A stretch of 39,516 nt of DNA from Oxalobacteraceae bacterium (GCA_003537575.1 DPRS01000059.1:1-39516); one strand, 5' to 3'. Positions 26,361 through 35,472 are shown, counted from the stretch's first letter. Notes: generated by a model not told the origin, from the sequence alone. Made by a program: numbers and translations.

Positions 26361-26750
26361 ATGGCCAAACACAGCAAAACCATTCCCGGCCGCAGTCTGC
26401 GCGTAGCAGATCAGATCCAGCGCGACCTGGCCGAAATCATTGCCTACGAATTGAAAGACCCGCGCGTGGCGATGATCACCATCACCGAAGTGCAGGTCAC
26501 GCCCGATTACGCCCATGCCAAGGTGTTTTTCACGACATTGCCGGACGATCCGACCAGCGTGCAGAACACGATCGAAGGTTTGCGCAAGGCATCCGGCTTC
26601 ATCCGTGGCCAGCTTGGACGTCGCCTGACTATCCATACGACCCCGGATGTGCACTTCGTGCACGACACGTCCACTTCGCGCGGCATAGAATTGTCGCGCC
26701 TGATCGATGAAGCCAATGCCACCCGTGCCGCGGATGCAGACGAAGAGTGA
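26361..26750 (+). CDS. rbfA: 30S ribosome-binding factor RbfA
   Basis: A 129-residue KH-fold protein that binds immature 30S subunits and helps 16S rRNA 5'-end maturation and cold adaptation. Family segments are RVADQIQRDLAEIIAYELKD, PRVAMITITEVQVTPDYAHA, KVFFTTLPDD, and the LGRRLTIHTTPDVHFVHD run near the C-terminus. GGAG at 26350-26353 lies 7 nt before ATG. Its end overlaps the start of truB (by 17 nt with the start chosen there), so the two genes are probably coupled. Confidence 0.96.
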   Translation: MAKHSKTIPGRSLRVADQIQRDLAEIIAYELKDPRVAMITITEVQVTPDYAHAKVFFTTLPDDPTSVQNTIEGLRKASGFIRGQLGRRLTIHTTPDVHFVHDTSTSRGIELSRLIDEANATRAADADEE

Positions 26751-27675
26751 AAAAAAGCAGCGCTTGTTGCTGGATGGCGTGCTGCTGCTGGACAAGCCGG
26801 TTGGCCTGTCGAGCAATGATGCGCTGATCAAGGCCAAGCGATTGCTGAATGCGAAAAAGGCCGGGCATACCGGCACGCTGGACCCTTTTGCTACTGGCTT
26901 GCTGCCGCTGTGCTTTGGCGAGGCGACCAAGTTTTCGCAGGATTTGCTGGAGGCTGACAAGACCTACGAGACGGTGGTGCATCTTGGGGTGAAGACTTCG
27001 ACCGCGGATACGGAAGGCGAGGTGCTGGAGCGATGCGAGGTTGCAGTAACGCCTGAACAGATCGAGGCTGTGCTGGAGCGGTTTCGCGGCGAGATCGACC
27101 AGGTGCCGCCGATGCATTCGGCATTGAAGCGGGACGGCAAACCCTTGTATGAGTATGCTCGGCAGGGGATTACGCTGGAGCGGCAGGCGCGGCGGGTGAC
27201 GATCCATGCGCTGGAAATGCTGGGGTATGAGGCGCCATACCTTCGCTTGCGCGTCACTTGCAGCAAGGGGACGTATATTCGCGTGCTGGGTGAGGATATC
27301 GGCGCGGCGCTGGGGTGTGGGGCGCATTTGCAGGCGCTGCGGCGCACGCAGGTGGGTAATCTCACACTGGACGGTTGTGTGACGCTGGAGCAGTTGGCTG
27401 AGACGGATGAAAACTTAAGAACTGGGATACTGGCGCCGGTGGATGCCTTGCTTTCTTCCTTTCCGGCGGTGTCGCTGCCTGAGGAGTTGGCGAAGCGGTT
27501 CCTGCATGGACAGCGGCTGGCTTTGGGCAAGGAGCCCGTTGAACTGCCGGATGATTGGCAGGGAAGGGTGCGGGTTTATGCGCTTGATGGCGGCAGGTTG
27601 CTGGGAACGGCGTTGCTGCAGGCGTATGGGGTGCTGGCGCCGGAGCGGCTGGTGGCGGCGGTTAGCCCCGGCTAA
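26734..27675 (+). CDS. truB: tRNA pseudouridine(55) synthase TruB
   Basis: A 313-residue enzyme that makes pseudouridine-55 in the T loop of tRNAs. Family segments are DGVLLLDKPVGLSSNDAL, the catalytic-aspartate motif HTGTLDPFATGLLP (D50), KTYETVVHLGVKTSTADTEG, PPMHSALKRDGKPLYEYAR, CSKGTYIRVLGEDIG and a C-terminal PUA-like part. I chose the ATG at 26734; in-frame ATGs at 26707 and 26716 are also possible, none with a clear ribosome site, and all overlap rbfA. The third codon position shifts from C toward G in the second half, compared with its neighbours. It is the last gene of the rimP operon before the inserted minus-strand block. Confidence 0.95.
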   Translation: MQTKSEKKQRLLLDGVLLLDKPVGLSSNDALIKAKRLLNAKKAGHTGTLDPFATGLLPLCFGEATKFSQDLLEADKTYETVVHLGVKTSTADTEGEVLERCEVAVTPEQIEAVLERFRGEIDQVPPMHSALKRDGKPLYEYARQGITLERQARRVTIHALEMLGYEAPYLRLRVTCSKGTYIRVLGEDIGAALGCGAHLQALRRTQVGNLTLDGCVTLEQLAETDENLRTGILAPVDALLSSFPAVSLPEELAKRFLHGQRLALGKEPVELPDDWQGRVRVYALDGGRLLGTALLQAYGVLAPERLVAAVSPG

Positions 27676-27748
27676 TATTGCCTTTGCTTATGGTAAAAAT
27701 ACTTTTTGCCAGTTTCCCCTCCACCGCTACCTGTCCGAATGCATGTGG

Positions 27749-29224
27749 CTAGCGTAAGTCTGGAAATACGTGGGTGGCACGCCAGCTGTGGTCGAAGGCC
27801 TTTTCAAACGAATCGCGTGTTTTCCATTTTTCCTTCCCGTTCGGGGTACCATAGACAATATCTGCAAATTCAATACTGGTCTTTTTAAATTTAATCAGGC
27901 CTACCAATGGATAGCGCTCCCGATTCCAGCTGATCGCAACTAGCTTGTACTTTCCTTTTGCATCCAGTTCATACACCCGGTGATAAATTTGATGACCAGT
28001 CAGGGTGATGCCTGCATTAGCGCTCAATTGTTTGTCGTCAACGTCGGGATGCGGTCCTGGCCGAGGCTGACGGTAGTCGTTGATTGTAATGATGCGGGTA
28101 ACACGTCCTTTTTCATCTAGTTGCTCATGCCGAAGCAGTAAGCCATCAAGAGTGTAATAACGATGCCGGGAAATATGCTCATTGGCCTTGAATAATTCAA
28201 ACAGTGTAATGTGTTGACCATCTACGTAGGTGCGACGGCGACGCTCGTACTGGTAGATCAAGTTGGGATTTTCCAGCACCGCGAGCGGTACGGGCGGTTT
28301 GGTGAAAAAATAACTGGCACCACTCCAGCTGTTGAATACATTGAGTACGGTATTCGCTGCGTTGTCATCCAGTTTGCCGTAGTTGGAGCCATAGATCTCA
28401 GTGACACCCTTATAGGAGTCAGCTTTGGCGACGCCACTCGCATCATCGGGTGCCACAGCGGCGCTCACATGATCAAATCTCTTTTTCCATGTGCCATCCG
28501 CTTTGCTTGTGTGAGTCTCCTTGAGCAAAACGACCGGCTGACCTTTATGTTCGCCAAACTTGTAGCGCGTCCAAGAGTCCCACACGTCAGGTTCTCCATT
28601 AGTGCAGGCCTTGGTTGTTGTGGGTTCCAGCGATAGAATGACACGGCTTTGCTCGTCGTAACGGAAGCACCGCACATCAATTGGTGATGCTTTATCATTT
28701 GACAATCTGGACCATTCTGTTTCACGCTCGCGTCTACCATACGCATCGTAAAAGTATTGTTTGCTATACCAAAGCGAATAGTCCGCAGGTAATTGTTTCA
28801 GATTTTTGCTAGATGACTTATATTGCCGCAAAGCGTCAAGTGCTACGTTTGTTGGCGCATCGGTGCCACCCGCTCTATTGATCTCCCATCGATCTTCTCG
28901 ACAAATTCGCCATTCACCTTCCCCGTCTGGTTCGTAATAAATAAGATTTGCACCATCCTCTGGGAAATTAACTTTCTGTCCTTTATCACGCAATTCTTTT
29001 TCGAGAGGAATTGGATATGGATCGATGTACCCGACTGCAGGAGAAGCTAGCCAAGATTTTCGATAATAAACTTTCGACTCTTCGTCAATAAAAAATTTTG
29101 TCTCGCTACCAGGGGCTTCAAGCCAGTTTTTGAGGTTATTGCAGGCTGCATAAGCAGGCAGAACAGTCCAGAAAGCTAATACTGCGACTACGCTGATATT
29201 TCGTTTTAATATTGTATGGCTCAT
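27749..29224 (-). CDS. Exported protein of unknown function in T6SS effector cluster
   Basis: I do not recognise this 491-residue protein. The methionine at 29224 gives a clear signal peptide (SHTILKRNISVVAVLAFWTV, then LPAYA) with cleavage before ACNN; the open frame upstream to a GTG at 29320 adds residues unlike an export signal. The residue at -3 from the cysteine is not the usual Leu/Val/Ile, so a lipobox is doubtful and the product is probably periplasmic. The mature part is rich in Tyr, Trp and Arg, with loosely repeated YD/Rhs-like units such as YFYDAYGRRERETEW, CFRYDEQSRVILSLE, YYTLDGLLLRHEQLDEKGR and YELDAKGKYKLVAIS. It follows the immunity-like gene after 127 nt on the same strand. 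It could be a second immunity or accessory protein; that is inference. Base composition is more AT-rich than the flanking core genes. Confidence 0.75.
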   Translation of the reverse strand: MSHTILKRNISVVAVLAFWTVLPAYAACNNLKNWLEAPGSETKFFIDEESKVYYRKSWLASPAVGYIDPYPIPLEKELRDKGQKVNFPEDGANLIYYEPDGEGEWRICREDRWEINRAGGTDAPTNVALDALRQYKSSSKNLKQLPADYSLWYSKQYFYDAYGRRERETEWSRLSNDKASPIDVRCFRYDEQSRVILSLEPTTTKACTNGEPDVWDSWTRYKFGEHKGQPVVLLKETHTSKADGTWKKRFDHVSAAVAPDDASGVAKADSYKGVTEIYGSNYGKLDDNAANTVLNVFNSWSGASYFFTKPPVPLAVLENPNLIYQYERRRRTYVDGQHITLFELFKANEHISRHRYYTLDGLLLRHEQLDEKGRVTRIITINDYRQPRPGPHPDVDDKQLSANAGITLTGHQIYHRVYELDAKGKYKLVAISWNRERYPLVGLIKFKKTSIEFADIVYGTPNGKEKWKTRDSFEKAFDHSWRATHVFPDLR

Positions 29225-29351
29225 GTTGATGCCAACCCATGCACGTCGTTTGAATCCTGATTTTCTCCATAGCTGCGGCAAGAAATTGGTGCCGTTCTGG
29301 AACGGGCCTCTGGCAGGCACAGGTCATTTATTCTTGGTGCGAATCATCGTA

Positions 29352-30368
29352 TTAAAACGCTCCTGGGCGTAAGCGTACTGTGCTCGTGATACTGTCCCAT
29401 AATTTGGTGGCTTCCTGATCGGAGTAGGGAGAAGCCATTTTATTGGTCGGGCCGCCTGCAGACAGTTCTATTTGAATCGCCGGACGACGATTGTCGGCAC
29501 TGCCGTGAGAAGACTCCCACGTGAAAAGATGAATGTCGTCGCCCTGATTATTGGTAGTGCGCAGTAACGATTCTTCCCCATCTATGCCATTGATAATGCG
29601 TTTGCCGCGGCGCAGCTTCGTAAATGATGAGAAAAATCCATTCACTTTGTCTTCCCGCGCCAGAAGGCCGGGTGCGATGGCATTGGGTGTGCTGGTATTG
29701 AAATTGATGCGGACTGCCGGCTGATCAGCAGGGGCCATGCCAATGGTGACGCTTTCATAAACGTTTTCGTTACCTTTGATGAATCCACCATCGATGCAAA
29801 AACCTGGTTCAGTCGGGATTTCGCCGGGAGCGCGTTCCCGTACTCGGACAAGGGTGTCGGCGACCCACTTGGTTCCTGATTCTAGCTTGCTGGTACTCGT
29901 GCCGCTATTAAACTTATACATTGCCTTTCCGGCGAGGACATAACCATCGAGCTCGGTAATGTATGGATTAGGGCCCCTATTATAGTAACGGATAATTTTT
30001 TTGTTTGGCGCATAAACAAGTGTATCGACGTACCAGCTTTTTCCTTCTCGATTGAGGGGTTTGGCTTTAAAGTGTGCCACTCTTTGCTCTATAAGTTCTT
30101 CAAACGAACGTTGATTCGAATGCGGAATAAAATCGATATCTCCTGCACGATGCGCATAACTTTGTGCGAACTTAAAATTGGTCGGCACTTCGATTAAATA
30201 ACGACCGAAGCAATGCGTTGTGGCTAAGGCAGATTGAGGGTTCATAGTCATTTCTTTATCGGGTGTTCGTACAGTTGCCATCTTGTTGGCGCAGCCGATC
30301 AACAGTAAAGTGATCAACCATAGAAAAAGGCGTGGCAAGCGGCAGTTAATCGCATTTTTTATTGGCAT
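29352..30368 (-). CDS. Tli4-like T6SS lipase immunity lipoprotein
   Basis: A 338-residue predicted lipoprotein. From the methionine at 30368 the signal peptide runs through PRLFLWLITLLLIGC, with LIGC as lipobox (lipidated cysteine near residue 26). The mature part has segments typical of the Tli4 family (Tli4_N/Tli4_C): CFGRYLIEVPTNFKF, PGFCIDGGFI, NGIDGEESLLRTTN and FTWESSH. Tli4-type proteins bind and neutralise Tle phospholipase effectors in the periplasm of the producing cell. Its start overlaps the end of the lipase gene by 10 nt, so the pair is translationally coupled, as expected for an effector and its antidote. The frame is open upstream to 30416 but this lacks an export signal at its start. 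Confidence 0.8.
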   Translation of the reverse strand: MPIKNAINCRLPRLFLWLITLLLIGCANKMATVRTPDKEMTMNPQSALATTHCFGRYLIEVPTNFKFAQSYAHRAGDIDFIPHSNQRSFEELIEQRVAHFKAKPLNREGKSWYVDTLVYAPNKKIIRYYNRGPNPYITELDGYVLAGKAMYKFNSGTSTSKLESGTKWVADTLVRVRERAPGEIPTEPGFCIDGGFIKGNENVYESVTIGMAPADQPAVRINFNTSTPNAIAPGLLAREDKVNGFFSSFTKLRRGKRIINGIDGEESLLRTTNNQGDDIHLFTWESSHGSADNRRPAIQIELSAGGPTNKMASPYSDQEATKLWDSITSTVRLRPGAF

Positions 30369-32068
30369 CGAGGGTCGTCCTTCACAAACTGCACAATGCT
30401 GTAGAGCACCGCCCATCGTGCATGGGCATTCCCGTAATTCATCTGATGGTTGTAGCCGGGCTGCTCAAAGGTTGCAATTGCACCATCCTTCGCCGCCATG
30501 GCCGATTCAACGGGAACAGTGCCTTCGCCCTGCCCATCCGATCGACGTAATTTCAAAGTGAAAGCCTTGCCATTGGCTTGTAGATTAATGGTTCCCTGCA
30601 AATTGTCCTCGACCAGCTCTGCTGTACGCAAGGCCGCTGCGTCTATGTCAAGTGGAATATTTCCTTCCCAGACACATTCCTTATAGGTGGGATATTCTTT
30701 TGTATTATTACCCCATAAGACAGTGCGGGGCGTCGGAAAAAAATCAGCGTGCATTTGCTGAAATTCCTTTACAAAGTACATTTGTTCTCTGAATACATCA
30801 GTGAGGGTCTTATCGGGATTTGCCTTTCTCACCAATCCAGCCGGATCATACCGGATGTTATTGCCGTTACTATCAACCTCTTTTCCCCGCAAAGGCAACA
30901 TGCCATACCATGCGCTTGTGTCGGTGTAGACATCATTATAAATAGCATCGCCACCAATCGAAAATTGCTCCTGGTTGGCGGTGTTGACGACTCGTAGCCA
31001 TGGTTTGCCGTTATTGTAATTTCCCCAAGGGGCGAGTTCGAGAGCGCCGGGGGAGTTGGCAACAACGGCCGCGGTAGCGGCAGCATCTGGTCCCAGCATG
31101 GCGGCGACTGGATCACCATAGCCAGTGATTATTTTGCTGATGCCACGCACAAACATGCCGTCTTCGCTTTCACCGCCGAATCCAGCCCGTAAACGTTTAT
31201 AGAACACTGGCGCACCGGTTGCAGGCATTACACCATGCACGACACCTAACACCTTTTCCATCGATTGTTTTGTGTAGGCGCGCGCCACTAGCCCGCCCAT
31301 GGAGTGCGTGACAAGGATTACCTTGTTGCAGCTCGGGTCTTGTTTCTGGCAGTCGGCAAGGATTTTATCAATACGTGTATCTAATTTCTCGGCAGAGACT
31401 GCGTTCGATTCCAGCCAGTTATAGCCGCAGGCATAGACCGGATAGCGATAACATGTCGCGTATTCAAGTTGTGATTTTTCAGTGGTTTTGTTTGTATCAC
31501 TGCTACCATGACCTTCCGTTTTCTCCAGCAATTCTTCTTCCCAATTTGCGCGCCCGGGAACAGGCTCCCGATTGAGTGTGTCTTCGAGCCAAGCGAGAAA
31601 ACCACCATAGCTGTCCTTATGCAGTTCACCCCAAAACCGCTTATCGCGGTACAAGGCCAACTTCGCATCAATCATGTCTTTTCGGTTGTTTGCTTTTATA
31701 GGAATAACCTTGATGGAAGGAAATTCTATCTCGTCAGTATTATGGACAGTTGTAGTTGAAAGATTAAGGATGCGTTGGCGTTCTGCGGGGCTGCGTTTGC
31801 TCCAGACATTGACCGCGGCAACGCTGTCGCCCATGCCATTAGGTGGTCCCCACGCTGGTGCACCTTCTTTATGGTCGCCGACATCCTTGGCGAACTTCAG
31901 GTTCGTCCCCATAATCCCCGGAATGACCACGACGGGAATGACTTTGTTACGAAAAATCATTTCGCAACGCTGCGTGTTGTCGTCCCGCGTAAGAGTCGTC
32001 GTCGCAGTGACTTCGCCATTCGTATTGAGCGAAGTGCTCAATACTTGGTTACCCTGGTTATCGGCCAT
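30359..32068 (-). CDS. Type VI secretion lipase effector (Tle family, LCAT-like alpha/beta hydrolase)
   Basis: A 569-residue alpha/beta hydrolase without a signal peptide, as expected for cargo loaded on VgrG. The oxyanion strand VIPVVVIPGIMGTNL and the nucleophile motif VTHSMGGLVAR (S256) match lecithin:cholesterol acyltransferase-like lipases; the first glycine of the usual GxSxG is threonine. GQGEGTVPVESAM resembles the GDGTVP motif that ends the core of this family, and YNHQMNYGNAHARW offers late histidines. T6SS Tle proteins are phospholipases that attack the membranes of rival cells. Its ATG immediately abuts the vgrG stop codon, and a Tli4-like gene overlaps its end; this context is the main ground for the assignment. 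The exact Tle class (Tle3 or Tle4) is uncertain. Confidence 0.8.
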   Translation of the reverse strand: MADNQGNQVLSTSLNTNGEVTATTTLTRDDNTQRCEMIFRNKVIPVVVIPGIMGTNLKFAKDVGDHKEGAPAWGPPNGMGDSVAAVNVWSKRSPAERQRILNLSTTTVHNTDEIEFPSIKVIPIKANNRKDMIDAKLALYRDKRFWGELHKDSYGGFLAWLEDTLNREPVPGRANWEEELLEKTEGHGSSDTNKTTEKSQLEYATCYRYPVYACGYNWLESNAVSAEKLDTRIDKILADCQKQDPSCNKVILVTHSMGGLVARAYTKQSMEKVLGVVHGVMPATGAPVFYKRLRAGFGGESEDGMFVRGISKIITGYGDPVAAMLGPDAAATAAVVANSPGALELAPWGNYNNGKPWLRVVNTANQEQFSIGGDAIYNDVYTDTSAWYGMLPLRGKEVDSNGNNIRYDPAGLVRKANPDKTLTDVFREQMYFVKEFQQMHADFFPTPRTVLWGNNTKEYPTYKECVWEGNIPLDIDAAALRTAELVEDNLQGTINLQANGKAFTLKLRRSDGQGEGTVPVESAMAAKDGAIATFEQPGYNHQMNYGNAHARWAVLYSIVQFVKDDPRCQ

Positions 32069-35000
32069 TTATTCAACGTTTCCTAATATACGAATGGTGT
32101 AACTCTCGAGTGCAATGCTTTTTTGTATTTTGGTGCTGCCATCAGGGCCGGTAACGCCTCGTATCTTGGTGCCATCGGCCCGGATGAGCTCAAATTTGAC
32201 ACCCTGTAAAGGTTTGCCATTTGGCTGTTTAATGAAAATCTCTTGATCGAATTTGCTGGTTGGCCAGGTGTTCATTTCGCGACTTAGGCTGGTCGGCCCC
32301 GTAAAGCTCTTGCTGCTGGCCTTGATCGAAATCGTCCCCGGGCAGGCAAATGTAATATTCCCGCCATCGATCTTCAGACTCGCCCCACCTTCCGTGCATA
32401 ACTCGATACTCTTGGCCGCAGCAAAGTCAATTTGACTGTTCGCGGAAACCAGTTTCACCAGTTCCTTCGCCGCAAAGGTCATCGCATCGTTCTGTGCCTG
32501 CAGATCCACATCGCCCTGGCCCGCATACAGTTTGATCCCCGCATCGCCATCCCCCGCGCCAACAGCCCCCGCCAGCACGCCGATGGCCTGGCCGCTATGC
32601 ACCGTCAGCGCTTCCCCCACCGCCACATGCATGTCCCGTCCACTGGCAAAATGCGCCGCTTCCCCTGCCGCTACATGCAAGCCATCGGCTGCCGTCATGC
32701 CCAGTCCCGCTTGCGCCGCCACGGTGACCAGGGGAGCGGTGCTGTGCGGCACCTTGTCGCCGGCACCATCCTCGCTGCCATCGATGGCAGAAACCTGACC
32801 TGAAGCTTTCTTCAGCATGGCTGCCAGCGGCGGGATTTCATCATCCAGGTTGCTCTGGCTAGATTCGCCATTCAAAGTCTTGTTGCCCTTGGCCGCCACC
32901 ATCTGCACCGTCTGGTGCGTTTGTGCTGCTTGAGAAAATGTGTCGGCAAAGCCTTGCGCCTGCTTTAACAGCGCAACACCGGCGGCATTGTCGCCCGCCG
33001 CTTCCGGCTGTCCGCCCGGCGCACTGCCGTAATAGGTGGACAAGAGCAATCCCTTGCCTGCCCGGACCGCTCCCCAGGCATCCGTGCGCAATTCCCACCC
33101 GGTGCCGCGGAAGCTGCCGCGATAGTTATCCGCCTGGTGGATCAGGTGTCCCAGGTTCAGTTGCGTCGATGCCGTGTCCGATGACAGTTGCGTGCGCAGG
33201 CGCCCGCTGGTGTCGTCGAACACCAGCTGGTTGGTTTGCCTTCCATAGCCATCGCTGCCCAGCGCCACGCTCTTGAAGCCGGACAGGAAAGCACCATGCT
33301 GATGCTCGCCGGCTGCCGCGCCATGCCAGGCGGGCGCGGCGCCCGCGCCCATCTTGTTGTCCTGGCCCGCCGTCACATGATCCTTGGCGGCGGCAAAGGC
33401 CGCGGCGTCATCCTGCCCCTGGCCGTTGTACAAGACGCCATTGACGATCGGGCGGTCGATGTCGTTGCCGAAGAATTTCACCAGCACTTCCTGGCCGATG
33501 CGCGGGATGAATTGCGCGCCGTAGCCAGGGCCGGCAAACAGCTGCGTTACCCGCACCCAGCAGGTATTTGATTCTTCCGTTTGCCAGTGAAAACGGATGC
33601 GGATGCGCCCGAGGGCATCGGTGTGCACGGTACCGGCATTGGCAGTGTTGCCGTCCGGGCCGACCACGATGGCGGTCTGGCTGCCCAAAGCGGTCGGCTT
33701 GGGATTGAGCAAGAGGCCGGTGCCATCCAGCAGTGCCGGGCGCCAGATCACATCGGCGCGGATGGCCGTGAACCGGTTGGCGTAGCCGCCCTTGGCAGCC
33801 TCCGTCAGCAAGTCGTTCCAGGCGGTCCGATGCAAGTGCGTGGCAGCAATGGTGCCGTCGTTCGAGGATGCTGCCAGACCACGTGTGCGTGATTCGTTGC
33901 TGGTAAAACTGTCTTCCGCCCATTCCTCCCAGCCCGACTCTGCAGTGGAGACGTCACTCCATGGCGCGCCGACATGGAAACCATCTTCGCGCCAGTCCGG
34001 GGTGCGGCGCTGGCCCGGGTAAGCCGGTGTCGGACCCAGCCGTGCCGCCAGTTCCGCCTTTAATCCCGTGGGCAAATTATTGATCCCCGCATGCAGCATC
34101 CCCTGCAGGGCAAAGCGGCGGTGCTTGTCTTCCTCGGCATCGGCTGCTTGCCGCGGGAAGGGCGCTTCCGTCAAATCGAACACCGTGCCGGTGCGGAAGG
34201 TGCGCACCGTGCCTTGCCCGAACCAGGTCTTGGTGCGGGCATCCATGGCTTGCCGCAAAATGCGCACGTAATGCTCGGCTTCCTCCTGGCTGGCGAAGGG
34301 ATACAGGCCGAGCCAGTCGGCGCTTTCGACGAAGGGAATGTTCTTGTTGATGCTGGGATGGGCCGTCGGGCAAGAGGCGGCAATCACGCGCTTGGCCTTG
34401 TAATCCCAACCGGACAGGGTGGTGAGCTCCGGCTGCGACAGGCGTTCGCAGCCGAACTGCTGGATGGCGTCCTGGACTTCGACGGCCGCGTCGCGGTGAA
34501 AGCGGATGCCGCGCCCGCCATTGGCGTGTTGCGAGGACGCGTCTTCGGGAAAAGAAGCGACCGAATCGGCAAACAGCACCAGGCGCTGTTTCGACAGGGA
34601 GGCGTCTTCCTCGTCCTCCTCGAAATAAAAGCCGATGCCTTCCTCAGCCAGGATGCGCGTCAGGAAAGCATAGTCGGATTCGCGGTATTGGCAGCAGTAG
34701 CTGCGCGGGCGCAGGCTGTCGATGAAGTTTTGCGCCTCGGGTGTCACGCGCCAGTTGTTGCGGGGCACATCGGCAGCCAGCACGGCTTCGATAATGTGCA
34801 AGACGGTGGCGTCCTGGAAGACGCGGGACGTGCGGCGCTGGGGCGCCAGCCAGAGCCAGGGTACGAGCGTCAGGCGGTAGCGCGCCAGGCCACCGTCGGC
34901 GCCCAGTTGTGCCGCTTCGGCAACCCAGCCGCTGCGCCGGCTCTTGGTGCCATCGGCCAGGGTGGTACTAAGGCTGACTTGCTGGGCCAGCAGGCTTTTG

Positions 35001-35197
35001 AGTTCGAGATGGCAGTCGGTGGAGAGACAAGTAATATGCCATTCGTAAAGGCTGGAGAGCTCCTCGCGGCCGACCCAGCTTTCCACCAGTAACGTATTGC
35101 CCCCCAGCGGCGTGTCAAGTTCGTACAGGCGCGTGTCGGCACTGAAGGCGGCAATGCGGTCAAACAGGCTGCCTATACCGGTCGGAATCTCGGACAT
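32069..35197 (-). CDS. vgrG: Type VI secretion tip protein VgrG with DUF2345 and C-terminal transthyretin-like extension
   Basis: A 1042-residue spike protein. Residues about 20-400 are the gp27-like baseplate part (LYELDTPLGGNTLLVESWVG; SDYAFLTRILAEEGIGFYFE). The gp5-like OB domain lies near 505-600 (TAIVVGPDGNTANAG, GRIRIRFHWQ, RIGQEVLVKFFGNDIDRPI). Residues about 640-780 carry the helix-rich linker (GYGRQTNQLVFDDTSGRLRTQ) and about 815-960 the DUF2345 repeat-rich beta part. Residues 983-1042 (IKQPNGKPLQGVKFELIRAD, GVTGPDGSTKIQKS) look like a transthyretin/CarboxypepD_reg-type domain, which in other VgrGs holds the cognate effector. It starts the minus-strand vgrG-tle-tli unit. Its stop touches the lipase start with no gap. 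No other T6SS structural gene lies in the window. Confidence 0.95.
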   Translation of the reverse strand: MSEIPTGIGSLFDRIAAFSADTRLYELDTPLGGNTLLVESWVGREELSSLYEWHITCLSTDCHLELKSLLAQQVSLSTTLADGTKSRRSGWVAEAAQLGADGGLARYRLTLVPWLWLAPQRRTSRVFQDATVLHIIEAVLAADVPRNNWRVTPEAQNFIDSLRPRSYCCQYRESDYAFLTRILAEEGIGFYFEEDEEDASLSKQRLVLFADSVASFPEDASSQHANGGRGIRFHRDAAVEVQDAIQQFGCERLSQPELTTLSGWDYKAKRVIAASCPTAHPSINKNIPFVESADWLGLYPFASQEEAEHYVRILRQAMDARTKTWFGQGTVRTFRTGTVFDLTEAPFPRQAADAEEDKHRRFALQGMLHAGINNLPTGLKAELAARLGPTPAYPGQRRTPDWREDGFHVGAPWSDVSTAESGWEEWAEDSFTSNESRTRGLAASSNDGTIAATHLHRTAWNDLLTEAAKGGYANRFTAIRADVIWRPALLDGTGLLLNPKPTALGSQTAIVVGPDGNTANAGTVHTDALGRIRIRFHWQTEESNTCWVRVTQLFAGPGYGAQFIPRIGQEVLVKFFGNDIDRPIVNGVLYNGQGQDDAAAFAAAKDHVTAGQDNKMGAGAAPAWHGAAAGEHQHGAFLSGFKSVALGSDGYGRQTNQLVFDDTSGRLRTQLSSDTASTQLNLGHLIHQADNYRGSFRGTGWELRTDAWGAVRAGKGLLLSTYYGSAPGGQPEAAGDNAAGVALLKQAQGFADTFSQAAQTHQTVQMVAAKGNKTLNGESSQSNLDDEIPPLAAMLKKASGQVSAIDGSEDGAGDKVPHSTAPLVTVAAQAGLGMTAADGLHVAAGEAAHFASGRDMHVAVGEALTVHSGQAIGVLAGAVGAGDGDAGIKLYAGQGDVDLQAQNDAMTFAAKELVKLVSANSQIDFAAAKSIELCTEGGASLKIDGGNITFACPGTISIKASSKSFTGPTSLSREMNTWPTSKFDQEIFIKQPNGKPLQGVKFELIRADGTKIRGVTGPDGSTKIQKSIALESYTIRILGNVE

Positions 35198-35234
35198 GTG
35201 TTATCTCAGAGGAATTGTTTTTTTATCAATTGAA

Positions 35235-35263
35235 AAGATAAAACAAAATTGTGATTTTTGCAA
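35235..35263 (-). promoter_or_regulatory. Candidate sigma-70 promoter of vgrG
   Basis: On the minus strand TTGCAA (35263-35258) and TATCTT (35240-35235) are separated by 17 nt in an AT-rich stretch, about 38 nt before the vgrG ATG. It would drive the vgrG-lipase-immunity unit. Confidence 0.5.
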
Positions 35264-35440
35264 TTACTCCTTGTGCCTTGGTGTGAATTGCCAAGAGGAA
35301 AGTCTTGATGCATTTCCGGGCAGCGTTTGAAGTCAGCTTGTCATCTCTGCTACTCGCATATTTTCCCTATAGAAATATGTCTGTAATTTCAGCAAGCCAT
35401 TGAAATGTCAAGGATTTTCTCGATTCCCCGCGCCGCAGCA

Positions 35441-35472
35441 TGCTATAATTTTGGGTTGCCCGAATTTCGGGC
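35441..35472 (+). promoter_or_regulatory. Extended -10 promoter and 5' hairpin of typA
   Basis: TGCTATAAT (35441-35449) is a perfect extended -10; no good -35 is visible. Just downstream, GCCCG (35458-35462) and CGGGC (35468-35472) form a hairpin at what would be the very 5' end of the mRNA, a position that often protects transcripts from decay. The remainder of the 301-nt spacer 35198-35498 holds the vgrG promoter candidate and no gene. Confidence 0.6.

Noticed and set aside
27662..27675. TTAGCC/GGCTAA palindrome at the truB stop
   Set aside because: The loop would be two bases and no T run follows; most likely chance.
34091..35092. 333-codon plus-strand frame
   Set aside because: Antisense to vgrG, which is fully supported by its domains; no ribosome site or motif.
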